Source: JAKAGZ01 sp964412105 (GTDB taxonomy: Bacteria > Bacteroidota > Ignavibacteria > Ignavibacteriales > Ignavibacteriaceae). Taken from it: 64,000 nucleotides of DNA. The DNA lies in the NCBI GenBank assembly GCA_964412105.1, contig CAYPNM010000002.1, positions 62,001 to 126,000 of the forward strand, read 5' to 3'. Below are positions 43,295-52,085 of the stretch, piece after piece. Each line of letters begins with the position of its first letter. The stretch's first letter is position 1. Under the pieces are notes generated by a model. It was not told the origin of the DNA. It was given only the letters and a program-made list of their open reading frames with translations, and did not search any database. The position numbers and the translations under genes were made by a program.

Positions 43295-44754
43295 AAAAGA
43301 ATCTAACTATATATCTGCTTTACGACAACAACGATTACTACAAATTACCAGCTAATGATCTTAGCAAAAACAGTAATGTAAGGGAAATATCTTTGGTTGG
43401 TGGGTCAGAAGATATCATTGGACTAAAACGCATAAAATCCAGGAATCTTTTTGATTCGGAGACAATGAGATCAATTGCAAATAAAACAAAGAGTAATTAT
43501 GCACTGGTCCAGATTAAGAGAGGGAAAATTATTCCGGGACAATTTTTTATTGAAAGATTATTGACTGCCGCACAAAACACTTCGGCAGGGTTGGTTTATT
43601 GCGATTTCTATGAACAGGAAGGTACAAAATTAATTCCACATCCATTAATTGATTATCAGCCCGGAAGTATTCGTGATGATTTTGATTTTGGTTCATTCGT
43701 AATGATTGAAAAGGATACGATGCTGAAGGCAGTAAAATCAGTCAAGGATAGCGCAAAATATTCCGGATTTTATTCTCTCAGGCTGGCAATTTCAAGACAA
43801 AATTCGATTTTCCGACTTCCAGAGTGTCTATATACTGTAGAGAGAGAGGATAGAATGGAAGCCGGCGAGAAGCAATTTAATTATGTTGATCCAAAGAACC
43901 GTGATGTACAGATCGAAATGGAAAGATCAGCTACTGAACATCTGAAAAAATTAAAAGCATTTTTAAGTCCTGGCAGTAAAAAATTAAATCCAGGTTCTTT
44001 AAAGTTTGACTATGAAGCTTCGGTTATCATACCGGTTAAAAACAGGGAAAAGACGATTTCTGAATCCGTGGTCTCAGCTTTAGAACAAAAAACCAATTTT
44101 AAGTTTAATTTATTGGTAGTTGATAATCACTCGACAGATGAAACGACGAAAATTCTGAATGAGATTTCCAAGAAGGATAAAAGAGTAATCCATATAATTC
44201 CGGAAAGAAGAGACCTTCAAATAGGGGGATGCTGGAATGAGGCAATATTCCACAATCTTTGCGGGAAGTTTGCAATACAACTGGACAGTGATGATTTATA
44301 CAAAGATCAGACAACGCTACAAAAAATAGTCGATAAGTTTTATGAGGAAAGATGCGGAATGGTCATAGGCTCATATCAGTTAACGGATTTTAACCTTAAC
44401 GAGGTCCCACCGGGAATCATTGATCACAGGGAATGGAGTGAGGATAACGGGAAGAACAATGCTCTTCGAATAAACGGGATGGGGGCACCGAGAGCTTTCT
44501 TTACGCCGCTTATTCGGGATATTAAATTTCCAAATGTAAGTTATGGTGAAGATTACTCTGTTGTGCTTGCCATTTCAAGACACTATAAGATTGGAAGAAT
44601 CTATGAACCGATTTATATTTGCAGGCGCTGGGAGGGAAATACTGATTCTTCCCTGAGCATCGAACAAGAAAACAGGAATAATTTTTATAAGGATAAGATC
44701 AGAACGATTGAGATTTTAGCACGGAAACAATTTATAAGAGGGAAAAAGAAATAA
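43291..44754 (+). CDS. Family 2 glycosyltransferase with a long N-terminal extension
   Basis: A 487-residue protein whose C-terminal half (about 245-450) is a GT2 domain: ASVIIPVKNREKTISESV, LLVVDNHSTDET with the nucleotide-binding aspartate, and the DxD motif as QLDSDD. A GYGEDY-like catalytic segment appears as SYGEDYSVVLAISRHY. The first 240 residues are unusual and also look like a divergent GT-A relic (SAGLVYCDFYEQEG, SIRDDFDFGSF, near 110-150), possibly a duplicated, partly degenerate domain. It overlaps the GT4 gene by 4 bases. Donor and acceptor are unknown. Confidence 0.88.
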   Translation: MKKNLTIYLLYDNNDYYKLPANDLSKNSNVREISLVGGSEDIIGLKRIKSRNLFDSETMRSIANKTKSNYALVQIKRGKIIPGQFFIERLLTAAQNTSAGLVYCDFYEQEGTKLIPHPLIDYQPGSIRDDFDFGSFVMIEKDTMLKAVKSVKDSAKYSGFYSLRLAISRQNSIFRLPECLYTVEREDRMEAGEKQFNYVDPKNRDVQIEMERSATEHLKKLKAFLSPGSKKLNPGSLKFDYEASVIIPVKNREKTISESVVSALEQKTNFKFNLLVVDNHSTDETTKILNEISKKDKRVIHIIPERRDLQIGGCWNEAIFHNLCGKFAIQLDSDDLYKDQTTLQKIVDKFYEERCGMVIGSYQLTDFNLNEVPPGIIDHREWSEDNGKNNALRINGMGAPRAFFTPLIRDIKFPNVSYGEDYSVVLAISRHYKIGRIYEPIYICRRWEGNTDSSLSIEQENRNNFYKDKIRTIEILARKQFIRGKKK

Positions 44755-44776
44755 CATTTCTATATAAGGGATAAAA

Positions 44777-45793
44777 TTGTTACATAAAATTTGGTTCAAG
44801 GATAAATTAGCTAAAAAGCATATTGAGAAGGAAGAATATGCTGATGCTATGAAAGTTCTTTTAAGACATCAACGTCTTGATTGGGATTTATTGCGAGATG
44901 GTTATGAAGCATTAAATGGTCAAAGAATAAGGGAATTTGAATTCGATGGATTCAAGATTAAAGTTCAGTTCAATCCCGGACGCATTTATTCAACAAGTGC
45001 GAAAGTTGATGAAGAATCTATAAATAAAAGAAAATGTTTTCTGTGCAACGAGAACCGCCCCGTAGAACAAAAAGCAATTCAATATAAGAAAGATTTTCTA
45101 ATCATTTGTAATCCACACCCGATCTTTCCTGAACATTTTACGATACCTCTCAGCAAACATATCCCCCAGAGAGTTAAAAATTATTTTCCCATCCTGCTTT
45201 CACTCTCAAAAGATTTATCAAGGTATTATTCCGTTATCTATAATGGACCTAAGTGTGGTGCATCAGCACCTGACCATTTTCACTTTCAGGCCGGGACAAA
45301 ATATTTTTTGCCAATAGAAGATGACATCAATAAAATAAAGACAGAATATGGAATTACCCTTAGCGAAGATTATGCGTTTTCTGTTACAGCAAATGATGAC
45401 GGACTAAGAAAGTTTATTTTAATTGAAGGTAAAAAGGAAAGAGAAATTCTGTCTGCTCTTGAATATTTTTATAAGGCTTTTGAGCTAATCACAAAGGCAG
45501 GCGATGAGCCAATGTTCAATATTTTATCGGTTTACAGAGAAAAAAAAGGATGGCGGGTTTTTGTCTTCCCACGTTCAAAACACCGGCCTTCTCTTTATTA
45601 TTCGGATGAAAATGAAAAGATATTATTAAGTCCCGGGACAATCGATATTTGTGGAGTATGTGTTGTTCCTATTGAGAAGCATTTTGATAAATTGACCAAA
45701 GAACATATTGTTAAAATATTCAAAGAAGTCTCTCTGGGAAAAGAGGAGTTTGAGTTTTTAAAGTCCAGTCTTGAACGCAGATTAAACGAATGA
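44777..45793 (+). CDS. DUF4922 HIT-like nucleotidyl transferase homologue
   Basis: A 338-residue protein of the DUF4922 family, distantly related to HIT/galactose-1-phosphate uridylyltransferase and plant GDP-L-galactose phosphorylase. A CxxC pair (FLCNENRP region and GPKCGAS) and DHFHFQAG (HxHxQ-like, about 169-176) mark the active site; the central histidine would carry a nucleotidyl intermediate. Residues 1-80 form an added helical segment. TTG start at 44777 with AAGGGA nearby. It is the last gene of the envelope/glycosyltransferase operon, so a sugar-nucleotide phosphorylase role is possible; the family's true reaction is not established. Confidence 0.75.
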   Translation: MLHKIWFKDKLAKKHIEKEEYADAMKVLLRHQRLDWDLLRDGYEALNGQRIREFEFDGFKIKVQFNPGRIYSTSAKVDEESINKRKCFLCNENRPVEQKAIQYKKDFLIICNPHPIFPEHFTIPLSKHIPQRVKNYFPILLSLSKDLSRYYSVIYNGPKCGASAPDHFHFQAGTKYFLPIEDDINKIKTEYGITLSEDYAFSVTANDDGLRKFILIEGKKEREILSALEYFYKAFELITKAGDEPMFNILSVYREKKGWRVFVFPRSKHRPSLYYSDENEKILLSPGTIDICGVCVVPIEKHFDKLTKEHIVKIFKEVSLGKEEFEFLKSSLERRLNE

Positions 45794-45940
45794 AAATGAA
45801 AGGTCATTTCCATTTATTATTTTATTTTTTGCCAGCTCCAGTCTACAAATAGACGGAGTATATCCCGCCATTTAGCAGAAATAAATTTTTAATGTATTAA
45901 TATTTGTCGAATAAAATGTCGCTTTTTATGCATCGACTAA

Positions 45941-47431
45941 TTATTTTGTTTTCGATTCCTTTAGTTGATCAATTAACTGGTGCATATCGTTTAAATTCTT
46001 TGTCAGGTACCACCAACCATTTTTAAAAGCTGCATAATCAGGTCCTGACATGGCGGAAGCATATCTTACGGAGTTAGCGTAAAACAGCCATTGCTGTACC
46101 CACATTTGCTCAAGTGTTTCATCAAAAGGATTTGTATTGTCCGCTAATTTTTCTTTCCAGGCTGCTGCCAGCAGGTTAGTTGAGGCTGCAACCATTTTAT
46201 CGGCCTCATTAAGAGTATTATCCATTTTTTCAAAGTAAGAGGCAACCCACATTTGCCCGTGACACGACGAACAAATTTTTGTCATATTATTTTTTCTTTC
46301 TGCCTGCACTTCTTTGCTGATCAAGTAATTTGTTGCTGGAACATCACTGAAAGTAGTTGGCAAAGGTAAACCATCTGCGTTTTTTATTTCATAGGTCTTT
46401 CCGTTCTTCGGCTGCGGATGTGAATAAATCAGACCAAATACCCTAACCCATAACCGGTTTGCGAAATCGTGTGAACGTTTTGCTATTAAATCACCGTCTT
46501 TGTTTACCACCAGACTATTATGGCATGTTGCACAGGTTGGTGCAGTAAAATCGACACCCAGTTTCCAGGGAATATCTTCCCAGGCCCACTTTTCTTTATT
46601 AGATTCGAAAATATTTCCGTGCTTACTTTCCATATAAATATTGTAAGCGGGTACATCCGGTTCGAGATGACACTGTTCGCAAGTATGCGGTTGTCTCGCG
46701 ACTTCAATTGAAAAACTGTGTCTTGGGTGACAGGGTGTGCATGATCCGTGGCTACCGTCAGGATTTATTCTTCCAACGCCCTGGTTAGGCCAGTCGGTTA
46801 ACTTTGGGACTTCTATTTCTCCGAGATCGGTTTCAATTTTCATCTTGCCTTCCACTTTAATTTCAGTCCCGTGACAGGCAAAACAAGTCTCATTTTTTGT
46901 GAAATGAGTTGCATCAAGGATGTTTATTTTATTATTCTTCACTTCCTTGACTCCCAATGTCGTATTTACCAGGGCATGGTAGACAGGATTTTTCCGAAGG
47001 TTATCCACCGCATTAGCTTTTTTGCTGTTTGCATATTCATCTACTTCAGTTTTATGACAGGTAGCACAATCGTTTGGAGATACAATAATATTAATTTTAT
47101 AACCAAAGTGGTCAAAATTATCTTTATGTTTTGCAGCATTTAAACTATGACATTCATAGCAACCCACAACTACGTCTTTTAACGCTGAAGGGACATCCGA
47201 GCTGGAAACACGCCTTTCCAATTCAGGCTTAAGCACCGCATTAGCAAAGCTGTTGTGAGAATGAAGACTGGTTCTCCAGTCAGCAACGATACCCGGTGTA
47301 ACACTCTCGTGGCAGCTTATGCAATCCTGTGTTTCGGAACTAATCTGTGGACTATCTGATGAAGGATTATGAATTGTGAAATTTATTGATAAAAAAGAGA
47401 CAACTATTAAAACAATTAATTTGGATTTCAT
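45941..47431 (-). CDS. Octaheme cytochrome c of the hydroxylamine-oxidoreductase-like family
   Basis: A 496-residue exported protein (signal peptide about 1-22) with exactly eight CxxCH haem sites, whose first cysteines are C37, C91, C122, C183, C231, C251, C300 and C387. The first site is followed by PGIVADWRTSLHS, and a late segment reads GLIYSHPQPKNG, as in HAO-like octahaem proteins. These periplasmic enzymes oxidise hydroxylamine or, in the version of many heterotrophs, reduce nitrite or hydroxylamine to ammonia. The crosslinking tyrosine of true HAO cannot be judged by eye; RYASAMSGPDYAAF (455-468) is the region to check. It is monocistronic with two small membrane proteins upstream. 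No NrfH or quinol oxidase is adjacent. Confidence 0.87.
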   Translation of the reverse strand: MKSKLIVLIVVSFLSINFTIHNPSSDSPQISSETQDCISCHESVTPGIVADWRTSLHSHNSFANAVLKPELERRVSSSDVPSALKDVVVGCYECHSLNAAKHKDNFDHFGYKINIIVSPNDCATCHKTEVDEYANSKKANAVDNLRKNPVYHALVNTTLGVKEVKNNKINILDATHFTKNETCFACHGTEIKVEGKMKIETDLGEIEVPKLTDWPNQGVGRINPDGSHGSCTPCHPRHSFSIEVARQPHTCEQCHLEPDVPAYNIYMESKHGNIFESNKEKWAWEDIPWKLGVDFTAPTCATCHNSLVVNKDGDLIAKRSHDFANRLWVRVFGLIYSHPQPKNGKTYEIKNADGLPLPTTFSDVPATNYLISKEVQAERKNNMTKICSSCHGQMWVASYFEKMDNTLNEADKMVAASTNLLAAAWKEKLADNTNPFDETLEQMWVQQWLFYANSVRYASAMSGPDYAAFKNGWWYLTKNLNDMHQLIDQLKESKTK

Positions 47432-47564
47432 ATTTCCCCCGATTTATCGTTTTAAATATCTGAGATAGAAAAGTACCCCATTATAATTTTAATTCTTTCA
47501 AGAAACTCGAATTCATCATTAGTAACTAACAAATTTTCGAGGTGCAAAACAATAGGACCTGATA

Positions 47565-47768
47565 TCAGGTTTTCATTATATGCCTAAAAAGCCTAAATAC
47601 AAAATAAAATATTAGGGCTAATGCCATAGTCTGGAGTATAAAAGGTCTCAGGGTATCACTAACAGAGTGGGATGCTGAATCTATCCTAATGAAATTTAGT
47701 ACAGATAAAATTACAAACAGCAAACCCAACAGCCACTGTCCCAACGTCTTCAAATTAATACCTCTCAA
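47565..47768 (-). CDS. Small two-helix membrane protein
   Basis: 67 residues with two hydrophobic helices (about 9-27 and 43-60) joined by a polar loop with SASHSVSDTLR and ending in a basic tail (FRLFRHIMKT). Unrecognised family. It lies upstream of the octahaem gene on the same strand with 133 bases between; a quinone-linked membrane partner is conceivable but there is no haem motif or metal site to support it. A 14-bp palindrome ACCTGATATCAGGT (47557-47570) overlaps its 3' end. Confidence 0.5.
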   Translation of the reverse strand: MRGINLKTLGQWLLGLLFVILSVLNFIRIDSASHSVSDTLRPFILQTMALALIFYFVFRLFRHIMKT

Positions 47769-47820
47769 TTTTGTATTGTAACTTCGAAATATTCAGGCTT
47801 TTAATCAACGTTTTTTACTT

Positions 47821-48249
47821 TTATTTATAAAAGCCCGCCCCGATAACGATTGAGAGAGGAAATTCCACAAGACTTAATCCAAGGCTTATCAAAACAAGTT
47901 TCAGCGGGATAATATTCATGTTAATATAATTAACCATAAACAGGGCGATTAATATTATGACTATCAGGCTAGCCAGAAGAGCGGTTTTAAAGCCTTCCCT
48001 GAATTTAGGGATCAGTGCTGCATAAAGCCATATTGTAATTTCACAGGTCAAAATAAGATAAGCGAAGTTAATAATGTAATATCTTGTTCCACTTAGGTTG
48101 ACGTTAGGAAAATATTGTAATAAAATGTTAACCTCATCAAATAGGAAAAGAATTTTAAGCAAGCCTTCAAATATTGTTTCTATTATTATAAAAGAAAGGC
48201 TTGCAATTAGTCCTGCAATAATAACCCTATATGGATTTATTTTATCCAT
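47821..48249 (-). CDS. Four-helix membrane protein of unknown function
   Basis: A 142-residue hydrophobic protein with four likely membrane helices (about 7-30, 53-77, 85-108 and 115-140). The glycine-poor, aliphatic pattern and lack of conserved charged pairs resemble small DoxX-like or DUF4199-type proteins, but I cannot assign a family. It lies 9 bases after the subtilase-like gene on the same strand, so the two are probably translated from one message; a function in handling the subtilase is speculative. Confidence 0.55.
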   Translation of the reverse strand: MDKINPYRVIIAGLIASLSFIIIETIFEGLLKILFLFDEVNILLQYFPNVNLSGTRYYIINFAYLILTCEITIWLYAALIPKFREGFKTALLASLIVIILIALFMVNYINMNIIPLKLVLISLGLSLVEFPLSIVIGAGFYK

Positions 48250-48258
48250 TTTGCCTTC

Positions 48259-49620
48259 CTATTTGTTGTTTTCGAGTTCGGTTTTATTATTTATGCTTTC
48301 ATAAACAAAGTATTTTCCAATTCTTCCGGAAGGAAATTTAGTTAAATTGCCCCTTTCGTCCTCTGCAGTAAAATAAAAGTTGGTATTTTCATCCTTTATA
48401 TTTGCGTCGATAGAATATTCATAAAGATCATTGTTTGTTTCTTCCATTTTGTAAATATGTTCACTATCTCCATTATTTTTCACGATATGTAATTTTACAC
48501 TTGCTTTAATCAGTCCGAAGCTGCTGATAACATAAGTCTTTATTTCAAGTTTATCACCGTGGTCAATTATTTCAGGAGAGTTGGAAAAGGCGGGGCCAAA
48601 ATATGAAACGGCTTTTTCTGCATCTGGGATTCCCCAACCGTAAAGAGTATCCGGATTTTCTGCATGTGAAGAAGTTTTTTTAATTGCCTCAGTAACCTGA
48701 TCCGAAGTAAGGTCCGGGTGAGCTGACAATACAAGAGCGGCTATTCCCGCAGCAATTGGTGCGGATAGCGATGTCCCGTGTGACCAGCTGAATTCGGGCT
48801 TGAGTTTTGGCAGGTAATTAGCGACCCATACTCCTTCTCCGGGTGTAACAATATCCGGTTTAATTCTGCCATCGGCCGTAGGTCCGCAGGAGCTGAAAAA
48901 TGAATGGACCAAGTTTTTATCGATAGATCCGACTGCAAGAACCTTAAATCCATCCGCCGGTGCTTCAATAATATGCCAGTCTTCTTCATAATTGTTTCCT
49001 GCAGAACTTATATATACTACGCCCTTATTGACAAGACTATCGGCAGCCCTGGTGATAAGCGCAGTTTTGCCGTTCATTTGATAGGGATAATAATAATCAG
49101 CATTGTCGAATTTATTAAAGCTTAGGGAGGTAGTAATAACGTCAGCGCCGTTTTCAAACAACCACCCGGAAGCTATCACGGCATTTATTTCTTCTTCCTT
49201 TAATCTGTCGGTCGATATATCTGATTTTGCTAAAATAAAGTTTGCATCGTAAGCAATGCCTATAAGCTCATTTACTTTGTATCCGCCAACTACCGAAAAA
49301 ACATTCGTTCCGTGATCCAGTCCTTTAAGATGATTATAGTTTAACGTGGTAGGTTTGTTTGTAACAAAATCAAATTCTTTTATTATTCTTGTGTTTTTAA
49401 ATACTGAGTGCGGTGTATAAAAACCTGCACCGAGAATGCCTATAGTTATGTTTTTTCCTGTTATGCCGTAATGATGGAGACGGATTGTATTAACCAGTTT
49501 ATTCTGTCTGTATGAATTACCGTATAAATATAAGTCCGTTGATTTATTCAGTTCCAGGAAGATCCAAATAATAACTGAAATTATTAGAACAGATAATATT
49601 ATAACCCGTGTATTTTTCAC
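48259..49620 (-). CDS. Subtilisin-family (S8) protein lacking the catalytic aspartate
   Basis: A 453-residue protein with an N-terminal signal anchor (about 5-24) followed by an S8 domain (55-335) and a C-terminal beta domain (345-445). The histidine (H103, LDHGTN), the oxyanion asparagine (N209, SSAGNN) and the serine (S284, HGTSLSAP) are all present. The first triad position, expected as D in a VAVLDAGF-type strand, reads ILGAGF with G64 (codon GGT), a single-base change from an aspartate codon. The protein should be inactive or strongly impaired unless another group substitutes. The fold-defining residues are otherwise intact, suggesting recent loss or a binding role. Confidence 0.85.
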   Translation of the reverse strand: MKNTRVIILSVLIISVIIWIFLELNKSTDLYLYGNSYRQNKLVNTIRLHHYGITGKNITIGILGAGFYTPHSVFKNTRIIKEFDFVTNKPTTLNYNHLKGLDHGTNVFSVVGGYKVNELIGIAYDANFILAKSDISTDRLKEEEINAVIASGWLFENGADVITTSLSFNKFDNADYYYPYQMNGKTALITRAADSLVNKGVVYISSAGNNYEEDWHIIEAPADGFKVLAVGSIDKNLVHSFFSSCGPTADGRIKPDIVTPGEGVWVANYLPKLKPEFSWSHGTSLSAPIAAGIAALVLSAHPDLTSDQVTEAIKKTSSHAENPDTLYGWGIPDAEKAVSYFGPAFSNSPEIIDHGDKLEIKTYVISSFGLIKASVKLHIVKNNGDSEHIYKMEETNNDLYEYSIDANIKDENTNFYFTAEDERGNLTKFPSGRIGKYFVYESINNKTELENNK

Positions 49621-49793
49621 GAATTTCCCCTCCTGCTGTCAATTTCCAAGTTATAAAAAAGACAACTCTCTTTTATGCTGTTTCATTAATGTCCCCCGCA
49701 GATTTGTGATGATATAAGAAGGACTATCGCTGTATTCAGGTTACAAATTAGGAAATTAAGGATAGTTGAGCAATGGAAATAATTTTGAATACT

Positions 49794-50942
49794 CTACTTG
49801 CTCATTAAATCGCTGATGAATTGCAGATCCGGTGATTCTGAATTTGAAATGATAATTTTAATAATAGCTGTAAGGGGCACAGCCAGCAGCATCCCAATAA
49901 TTCCCCAGATATATCCCCAAACCAGCACGGCTAATAGTATTAAAAGAGGATTAAGGTTAAGGCTTTTGCCTAGGATTGTTGGTTCAAGAAAATTAAATAT
50001 AAGTGTCTGCACGCCAATAATAATTAATCCTATCAACAATGCATACCCGATTGAACCAAACTGGATTAATACCATCAGGACAGGAAGTATGAGGGCAATA
50101 GCAGATCCGATTGAAGGAATAAAATTAAAGAGGAAAGTGAACATTCCCCAGATTATAGGGAAATCCACCCCAAATAATGCAAGTATTGCGGTTACTATAA
50201 TTCCAGCCGAGAAATTTAGAAGTATTTTTGAAACAATGTACTTTTTTATCTGCTCGTTGATTTCTTTGAAAGTACTTGTAAGCTTTTCTTCCTTTTTCAG
50301 TTTTTCAGAATCGAAATTACTCTCCAAATTACGAGCCATTTCTGTCTGGAGCTCGGGATTTTCTTGATATTTCTTTTTAATCTTCTTTAACTCAGGCCTG
50401 ACTTTTTGATATACATATCTTTTTTTGATTGATTCATAAGTTGATTGGTGGCCAGTCACAACAAACACGAAAAAGAAGAGAACGAATAAGATATTACCCA
50501 GAATTGAAAAGGTAGAATTAAACAGGTTACCCGCAAGCAGTTTATAGTCAATTGTTTTAATCAGGCTTTGAATGGAAAAGTGACTGAAAAACTTATCATG
50601 AATGCCCATCGAGACAGCAACATCTCTTACAATTTTATCAAGCTTTTCGGCATAGACAGGGAATTGAGATCCGAACCTGCTGAATGAATCAATTATGAAA
50701 AAAGAAATTCCCCAGGTCAGCAGAGCTATAATTATTACATCCAGCAATACAGTTATGCCAAGAGGAATTCTTTTCCGTTCAAGAAAGTTATTCAGCGGAT
50801 TAAAGAGGAAATACAGCAAGTATGCAATTACAAAAGGGATAAATATATTTTGCAGTTCTTTTAATATTATTGTTATGAACACAAGGCCCATAATGACTAT
50901 AAAAAATTTGACTGTCTTATCCTGAATTATTCTCTTAGCCAT
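49794..50942 (-). CDS. AI-2E family permease
   Basis: A 382-residue polytopic protein of the AI-2E/PerM/TqsA family with about seven to eight membrane helices: one hairpin at 10-60, a long cytoplasmic loop (about 170-230) rich in Lys and Glu, then helices around 245-370. The conserved ending GYIWGIIGMLLAVPLTAIIKI near the last helix is the family signature. Members export small molecules such as autoinducer-2 or act as ion antiporters; the substrate here is unknown. It is monocistronic, with a 101-base divergent gap to the DUF1028 gene. Confidence 0.9.
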   Translation of the reverse strand: MAKRIIQDKTVKFFIVIMGLVFITIILKELQNIFIPFVIAYLLYFLFNPLNNFLERKRIPLGITVLLDVIIIALLTWGISFFIIDSFSRFGSQFPVYAEKLDKIVRDVAVSMGIHDKFFSHFSIQSLIKTIDYKLLAGNLFNSTFSILGNILFVLFFFVFVVTGHQSTYESIKKRYVYQKVRPELKKIKKKYQENPELQTEMARNLESNFDSEKLKKEEKLTSTFKEINEQIKKYIVSKILLNFSAGIIVTAILALFGVDFPIIWGMFTFLFNFIPSIGSAIALILPVLMVLIQFGSIGYALLIGLIIIGVQTLIFNFLEPTILGKSLNLNPLLILLAVLVWGYIWGIIGMLLAVPLTAIIKIIISNSESPDLQFISDLMSK

Positions 50943-51043
50943 TCGTCTTTATTATTTTTTTTGATTAAAATAACTTAAGTTAGAATTTATTATAAGGCAA
51001 TAGCCCCAGGATTAAATTTATTTAACTAAATACGGGAAGTACA

Positions 51044-52042
51044 ATGAAAATCAAATCATTACTTACGGTTTTGGTAATAATTTTATTTTATGCAGCAAAG
51101 GGAAATGCTCAATTATTCTACAGTCAAAATCCTCTTGCGCATACATTTTCGATCGTGGCGAGGGATTCCGTTACCGGGGAAATGGGGGTAGCAGTTCAGT
51201 CGCATTGGTTTTCTGTTGGTACAGAAGTCACGTGGGGGGAGGCAGGGGTTGGTGTAGTAGCAACTCAGTCGTTTGTAAACCCGTCTTTTGGTCCAAGGGG
51301 TTTAGCATTATTAAAGAACGGTTTAACCTCTCAGCAAGCTGTGGATATGTTGATTAAAAATGATAACGCGCCAGAGGTGAGGCAGCTTGCCATTTGCGAC
51401 AGCAAGGGAAATGTTGCCGCCTGGACGGGCAAAAAATGTATTCCGCCTGCGGGGGATATCCAGGGGAATGGTTTTTCCTGCCAGGCTAATTTAATGTCAA
51501 CCGATAGAGTATGGCCGGCAATGGCGAATGCTTTTGAAAAATCGAAAGGGCAGCCGCTTGCTGAAAGACTAATAGCTGCGCTAGAAGCGGGACAGGCGGC
51601 CGGAGGAGACATCCGCGGGAGGCAATCCGCAGCCATTTTAGTTGTGAAAGGAAAGCCAACAGGAAAAATCTGGAAAGACAGAGAAATAGATTTGCGAGTG
51701 GAAGATAGTGAGTATCCGATACGGGAACTGAAAAGACTGGTAAAATTGCACCGCGCATATGATCATATGAACGCAGGGGATCTAGCTGTTGAACATAATG
51801 ATATGAAACTCGCAATGAAGGAATATTCAACCGCAGAGGAAATGTTTCCGAACAATGCGGAAATGAAATTCTGGCACGCGGTTACTTTAGCAAATATCGG
51901 CAAGCTTGATGAAGCACTACCGATATTCAAAAAGGTGTTTGCTATGGACAGCAACTGGGCAGTTCTTACTCCCAGATTAATTAAGGTTGGACAGCTTAAT
52001 GTTGATGGCGCGGGTTTGAAAAAGATTTTAGTGCAGAAATGA
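51044..52042 (+). CDS. Secreted DUF1028 protein with TPR-like C-terminus
   Basis: A 332-residue protein with signal peptide 1-22. Residues 27-230 form the DUF1028 (putative Ntn-hydrolase) domain, with HTFSIVARDSVTGEMGVAVQ at the mature N-terminus, GVVATQSFVNPSFGPRGL and GGDIRGRQSAAILVVKGKP. The S/T-rich entry to the first strand is consistent with an Ntn nucleophile, but this is not proven. Residues 240-325 form two TPR-like helical pairs (AEMKFWHAVTLANIGKLDEALPIFKKV). It has its own promoter region and is followed by a long palindrome. The function of the family is not established. Confidence 0.87.
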   Translation: MKIKSLLTVLVIILFYAAKGNAQLFYSQNPLAHTFSIVARDSVTGEMGVAVQSHWFSVGTEVTWGEAGVGVVATQSFVNPSFGPRGLALLKNGLTSQQAVDMLIKNDNAPEVRQLAICDSKGNVAAWTGKKCIPPAGDIQGNGFSCQANLMSTDRVWPAMANAFEKSKGQPLAERLIAALEAGQAAGGDIRGRQSAAILVVKGKPTGKIWKDREIDLRVEDSEYPIRELKRLVKLHRAYDHMNAGDLAVEHNDMKLAMKEYSTAEEMFPNNAEMKFWHAVTLANIGKLDEALPIFKKVFAMDSNWAVLTPRLIKVGQLNVDGAGLKKILVQK

Positions 52043-52046
52043 CTTT

Positions 52047-52080
52047 TATGCAAGGGCAAGGCATGCCTTGCCCCTGCATA
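52047..52080. repeat. Long near-perfect palindrome after the DUF1028 gene
   Basis: A dyad centred at 52063.5: arms run 52047-52063 and 52064-52080 with one mismatched pair (52053 and 52074). The inner half-site GGGCAAGGCA is matched by TGCCTTGCCC. It fills the gap between the convergent DUF1028 and TauE/SafE genes and could end both transcripts, but no T-tract follows, and it resembles dispersed extragenic palindromes. Confidence 0.7.
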
Positions 52081-52085
52081 TGAGA

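Noticed and set aside
47557..47570. 14-bp palindrome at the end of the 67-residue membrane protein
   Set aside because: As a terminator it overlaps the stop codon and no T-tract follows, so it was not listed separately.
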